From: Iris pallida | Lineage: Eukaryota; Streptophyta; Magnoliopsida; Asparagales; Iridaceae | Length of the DNA stretch: 64,000 nucleotides | Reading direction: 5' to 3' | Assembly (NCBI GenBank): GCA_029216955.1 | Contig: JANAVB010003400.1 | Span: forward strand, 13,580,539-13,644,538 | Shown here: in pieces, positions 59,408 to 64,000 of the stretch | How the letters are laid out: every line of letters starts with the position of its first letter | Position numbering within the stretch: the first letter of the stretch is position 1 | The notes under the pieces: generated by a model | Database searches by the model: none | What the model was told of the DNA's origin: nothing | What the model saw: the letters and a program-made list of their open reading frames with translations, nothing else | Program-made: the position numbers and the translations under genes

Positions 59408-60313
59408 TTAGTTCTTCTCATGGGGACGTAATTGCCTGGAAGCATAGGCAATTACCTTCCCATGCTGCTGCAAGACACAACCCAGCCCCTTCTCTGAAGC
59501 ATCACTATAAATAGTGAATCCACCTGATCCTGAAGGCAATGTCAGAATTGGAGCTGTCGTAAGCCGCTTCTTCAACTCATTAAAAGCTGTCTGACACTCC
59601 TCTGACCAAACAAACTCAGTATCCTTTCGGGTCAACCGTGTCAATGGCTCTGCAACCCGGGAGAAATCCTGCACAAATCTCCTATAGTATCCTGCCAGCC
59701 CCAGGAAACTCCTGATCTCTGCCACTGAAGTCGGCGCTGCCCATGCCTCAACTGCTATAATCTTCTTGGGGTCAACTGAGATACCATCTCCAGTCACCAC
59801 ATGCCCCAAGAAGTCCACCCGGTCCAAGAAAAACTCACACTTGGAGAGTTTCCCATAAAGCTGCTCCCTCCTGAGAGTCTCCAGCACTATCCGCAGGTGC
59901 TCCTCGTGCTCCTCCTCTGTCTTAGAATATACCAAGATATCATCAATGAACACCACCACGAACTGGTCTAAGTACTGGTGGAACACCTTGTTCATAAGGT
60001 TCATAAATACTGCTGGTGCATTGGTCAGCCCAAACGGCATAACCAAAAACTTAAACTGCCCGTACCGCGTCCTGAAAGCGGTCTTGGGAATATCCTCCCT
60101 CTTTACCTTCACCTGGTGATAACCTGACCTCAAATCAATCTTGGAGAACACCCGAGCTCCGCTCAACTGATCAAACAGATCATCGATCCGCGGCAGTGGG
60201 TATCTGTTCTTGATTGTCAGGTTGTTAAGTGCCCTGTAGTCGACACACATCCGTACCGACCCATTCTTCTTGGGTACAAAAAGTACCGGTGCACCCCAAG
60301 GTGAAGAACTAGA
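59408..60313 (-). pseudogene. Element 3 reverse transcriptase
   Basis: An almost continuous RT frame: [64 protein letters not shown] and the active-site box FIDD in [12 protein letters not shown], followed by the tether and RNase H start ([14 protein letters not shown]). The upstream stop at 60314 is TGA where R is expected (GFIR), consistent with CGA-to-TGA. It copies the RNA genome in the particle. Confidence 0.92.
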
Positions 60314-60970
60314 TCAGATGAACCCCTTGTCCTGTAGCTCATCCACCTGCTTCTTCAGCTCCACCAGTTCACTGTTGTTCACTCGATAGACATGCTGAGA
60401 GATCGGTTTCGTGCCGGGAACCAAGTCTATCGAAAACTCTACATCCCTGTCAGGTGGAAGCCCTAGCAACTCCTCTGGGAATACGTCCATAAACTCTACG
60501 ATCAAGGGATGTGGAGCCACCTGCTCCTCGACTGATACTCTACAGAAAACTCTGCCGTCCTGCTCTGCCTGCCGCCGGGTATACTCAAACTCTGGCTCTC
60601 CTGGCGCCCCGTACAAAACTCTAGTCCCTCGGCAATCAATACGGGCATGGTGTCTACTCAGCCAGTCCATACCTAATACTATATCGTAGTTCGATAATGG
60701 CATGACGAGTAAACTCACTCCCAACTCTCGGCCTCCCAATAAGACCCTCCGCCCTCTGCAAACATCACTCACGAGGATGACCCCACCCCCGGTCGTGATC
60801 TTGCAGGTCCTAGGTAATGGTTCAGAAACCAAACTGTGTCTAATTGCATACGATACTAACAGAAAGCTGTGGGAAGTCCCGGAATCAAAGAGTGTAAATG
60901 CTGGAAGGGAATCTAGGAGAACCGAACCTGCTATCAGCTCTCCGATGGCCTCAGCTTCCTCAGCTGCCAT
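60314..60970 (-). pseudogene. Element 3 aspartic protease
   Basis: Reads TLFDSGTSHSFLL (catalytic DSG), LGGRELGVSLLVMPL, YDIVLGMDWLSRHHARIDCR, then the linker to RT (EFMDVFPEELLGLPPDRD, PISQHVYR). It cleaves Gag-Pol. It continues in frame with the zinc-knuckle part of gag upstream across a TAG at 61031-61033. Confidence 0.9.
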
Positions 60971-61030
60971 GGCGAAGGCTCGCCCCTGCTGTCCACCTCG
61001 TGCCTGCTGCTGGTGCTGCTGGAACCTCTG

Positions 61031-62348
61031 CTACTGGGTCTGTAGGGCTGGTCCCCTCGGCTGACCTGCTGGAGCCTTGGCTGCCCCAGCTCCTCTTGGT
61101 ATCGGACGCATCGACGCCACAAGACAATCTCGCATCTGGTGATCCGCTGATCCACACATCAAGCATCTACCGAGTCTCTTCCTGCACTCATCCCACTTGT
61201 GCCCAGGCTTCTTGCAGAATGTACAACTAACAGCCTGCTGCCTGGGTGCCTGCTGCCCCCCTCTGCTGCTGGTGCTGCACCTGCTGAAAAGGTGTACGGC
61301 CCTGATGCTGGTGCTGCTGCTGATACTGCTGAACTGGCCTCTGTGGCTGCTGATGCTGGAAGTGAGGCCTCTTGGCCTGCCCCTGACTGCTGCTACCATC
61401 CTGGAAGTTGCGACCCCTCTTCTGCTTCAGCCCTAGGTCGTCTTCCGCCGCCATAGCCCTAAAAAATATCTCAGCAAATGTAGCATTTCGGTCGCTCTTA
61501 GTCAGCGACCGAACCTCTCTGATCAGACCTCGACAAAACTTCCTCGCCTTCGTCTTCTCTGTCAAGTCATCTATGAAATGGGCCAGTCTACAAAACTTTG
61601 CAGCATACTCAGCTACCGTCTGGTTCCCCTGAACCAGACCCTCGAACTGTACCTCGATACCTCCCAAGGCCACATCAGGAAAGAACTGCTCCTTAAACAG
61701 CTCCTTGAACTGGGCCCAAGTCTGGCCCTCAACTCCCACCCTGGGATTTGTCTGATACCACGCACGGGCCAAGTCCTACATCTGACTGCCCGCCGCCTCG
61801 ATCTGGAGTTGAGCTGGTATCTCCGCCAGCCTGAAGATCTCCTCAATATGTTCTATCCAGTCGTCTACATAGTGGATACCCTCCGTGCCGAAGAACTCCT
61901 GAGGGTGCATCTTCTGAAAGTCCTGAATATCCTTCTCCCTCCGACGGGGCTGCTGCTGGGTCCCCTGAGCTGTAATCATCTCGACTGTGGTGCAAACCAG
62001 CTGGTGTGCCTCATCGATCCCCTGCCTAAAATCTGCAGTCTGTCTCGTCTGCTGCTGCTAGTGGGACTCCAGAATCCTCTCCACGAAGGAGAAAAGATGT
62101 GCAGCATCTACCATCCCCGCAGGCGGAGGCTGCTGCGGTGGAAGGATCTTAGGAATCACAACCGACCTCATGACTGGTGGAGGTGCTCCTCCAAAAGTGG
62201 CAGAAACACCGACTACTGAGGGCTGCACTGGCCCTGTGGCACCGGGAGCTGGCTGCTGCTGAGGTCGAGAGGTGCTAGACCCCTCTCCAACGTCTTCCAG
62301 TACAGGGCGATGCGATCGCGTCTCAACCATCCTGTAGACACAGATCAA
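61031..62348 (-). pseudogene. Element 3 gag
   Basis: Starts MVETRSHRPVLEDVGEGSS at 62336-62330 or the methionine at 62348. A capsid region follows (FFGTEGIHYVDDWIEHIEEI, ARAWYQTNPR, WAQFKELFKEQFFP, QFEGLVQGNQTVAEYAAKF), then a Q/H-rich linker and two CCHC knuckles (CTFCKKPGHKWDEC, CLMCGSADHQMRDC). Breaks: TAG at 62058-62060 (Q expected), TAG at 61776-61778 (W expected) and a frameshift around 61240-61400 in the Q-rich repeats. Gag forms the particle and binds RNA. Confidence 0.9.
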
Positions 62349-62577
62349 ACAAGAAACAATTACTGAGAATGAATCAAAATATCAAAGGAGGACAGTTAAA
62401 ATTTCTATGGAAGACAATAAGCAGCAAAATAGATATACGGAATCTGATAAGGAGTTTTTCTAGTGTTATTGAGTACCTTCAAAAACATACTAATTTCTAC
62501 TGCAGGCTTCAGCGATATTCTAGTACGAATACCACTACATTTCCAACCTAGACCTGCATGGGCCACCACTAAAAATG
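62349..62577 (-). promoter_or_regulatory. Element 3 leader and priming-site region
   Basis: Directly inside the LTR the reverse strand reads CATTTTTAGTGGTGGCCCAT then GCAGGTC. It has the same GTGGTGGCCCATGCAGG core as elements 1 and 2 but not the initial TGGTTTAA. No coding sequence. Confidence 0.6.
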
Positions 62578-64000
62578 TGTCACGACCCGCACCATAGAGT
62601 AAGGGCACGAGACGTGGATACGTCCAGTCTACGTCGCAGTGTCGGCAGTAGAACGCTGTCCTAGGTCACAATATCTAACAGTTGAAGGTAATAACAGTTA
62701 TACTCCCCGAATGGGGGTGACATAACAAAAATATAACTCAATCACAGCTAAGGTAGAACATGAAAGGAAGATAGATAGATAATAAAAGATACAAGATCCA
62801 AATCCACAAAAAATACCGTAGAGAGAGAGAGCTAAGTGTCTATAAATAAATACATGTCCCAAATCTCAGAATCTGTGTACAGTAATCCAAGTAAAGTAAA
62901 GACAATCCTAATCTAAGGGAGTGTTATCTACTGCTAGTGGATCCTGCTGCTGGTCCATGTCCAGGCACTCATCTAAAGTAGCACCGAAGTAGGTAGGGCA
63001 GAACGCCTCAGCCTCGTCGTCTGTAAAAATTTTAACAGGTCCAGTTAGGACAGGAGCGAGTACAGTATATCTCAACAAATCATAGCAGGTCAGGATATAT
63101 AATCATGCTAGAGAGTAAGATACAAGATACTAAAAGAATAACATGATAAAAAGAGAGAGACTGTAAATAAATAGCTACAGTATATAAAGAACTAACAGTG
63201 CTAGTGATTTAGAGCACAAGATGGTTATGTAGACGGTACGATGTTGTACACGAGTAATCTACAGAGATTGTACACGAGTAATCTACTGGATTGAATACAT
63301 AACCACTTCTACTCTCCCGCCCCAATCAATACACAAGAATCTAGTTAAGTTATGTTATTGTACACGAAGGTCATGTGAATACATGATTATACACGATTTC
63401 ATACGTTTCATACACGAATGTAACAAATACAAGGAGTACACGATGTTCACGATAAAGTACACGAACACGAATACCCGATGTATCCGCTAAGGGGATAACA
63501 TCGCACAACAAGATCCATATAGTACTAATTTGTGTTTCCAACGTGTCAGCATCATGTAAAATGGTCTAAGGCAGGAAATATACTCCTAATGCAGGATATG
63601 AAATGATCAGAGAATGTACTCGCCTGTATCCGATGAATCTGGAGAATATATACTGTCCGAGGAGTGGTGTCTATCTCCTATAGAACAGTACAAGTCACTA
63701 TGAGTCTACAATGATAATAAGATGCAAATCAATGCATTCTATATGAATCTAGGTCAATCTAGACCAAAGTCAACTCTTGGTCAACTCTGGTCAAACCTAA
63801 GTTAAACTATGGTCAACTAGGTCTAACCAAGTCTCACTAGGTCAAACAAGCCATTCTAGGTCCTATCAAGGCTAATAGTCTATTCTAGACTCCATACTAG
63901 GCATACCATACCATAAGCCAACCCATAACCCACATACACAAGTCAAACTATAAGCCTAACTATAATACACACATTAACATATTATACAATCTAATATAGG
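62578..64000 (-). repeat. Element 3 5' LTR, partial
   Basis: The first 1,423 bp of the right LTR, cut by the window edge. It matches 53346-54750. A 24-bp stretch near 63795 is absent from the left LTR. Confidence 0.92.

Larger units (their letters stand above)
53346..64000 (-). mobile_element. Ty3/gypsy chromovirus, element 3 (runs off window)
   Basis: The left (3') LTR is 53346-57445, TGTCACGACCC to AGTGACA. The right (5') LTR starts at 62578 and continues past the window. The interior of 5.1 kb has gag, protease, RT, RNase H, integrase and chromodomain on the reverse strand. Candidate left target sequence GACAT is at 53341-53345; the partner is out of view. Most lesions are single in-frame stops, so its structure is nearly complete. 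Confidence 0.93.

Overview
This is nuclear DNA of a flowering plant. It is filled with nested LTR retrotransposons, one large CACTA DNA transposon and one inserted piece of chloroplast genome. Evidence for a plant: chromodomain Ty3/gypsy polyproteins, a Sirevirus-type Ty1/copia element, a TNP2-type CACTA transposase with spliceosomal introns, and psaB/psaA/ycf3 sequence in chloroplast gene order. A eudicot is my best guess, but the sequence does not settle it. I see no intact host gene. The only host-gene trace is a damaged aspartate aminotransferase exon at 21-162.

Layout. 1-1742: aminotransferase exon remnant, a 27-base G run, MITE-like sequence and one CACTA terminus. 1743-4319: leader and LTR remnant of a gypsy family (family 4), reverse strand. 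4320-14792: complete gypsy element 1 (chromovirus, Tekay/Del-like), reverse strand, target duplication TAGTT, with broken gag-pol but an open integrase. 14793-19230: old gypsy debris, including a protease fragment. 19231-45916: gypsy element 2, a pol-less, gag-only relative of element 1. Its left LTR is split by two later insertions: a complete Sirevirus-like copia element (20193-30105, duplication CAGTT) and a complete CACTA element (32011-40853, duplication ATC). The right LTR of element 2 preserves both empty target sites, which fixes the order of events. 45917-46744: LTR debris. 46745 to about 51105: family 4 element on the forward strand, with almost no interior and a truncated second LTR. 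About 51229-53345: chloroplast insert carrying a psaA/psaB deletion fusion and ycf3 exons 3 and 2. 53346 to beyond the window end: gypsy element 3, inserted in the chloroplast insert within ycf3 exon 2.

How the parts work together. Elements 1 and 2 share their priming-side leader, polypurine tract, gag type and LTR ends, so element 2 could have been mobilised by an element 1-type polymerase. The CACTA element encodes a TNP2-like transposase and a Transposase_24-type second protein, flanked by subterminal repeats that look like transposase-binding sites. Nearly every open frame is broken. Many breaks are CAG-to-TAG or TGG-to-TAG, as expected from deamination of methylated cytosine; several others sit in homopolymer runs and may be sequencing errors.

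Observations most worth following: palindromic modules in the Sirevirus U3 that recur between its pol and its env-like ORF; a 97-nt GT-AG intron-like insert in the integrase of element 3; unrelated minisatellites occupying the same LTR position in related gypsy families; and a 340-bp foldback inside the CACTA element.
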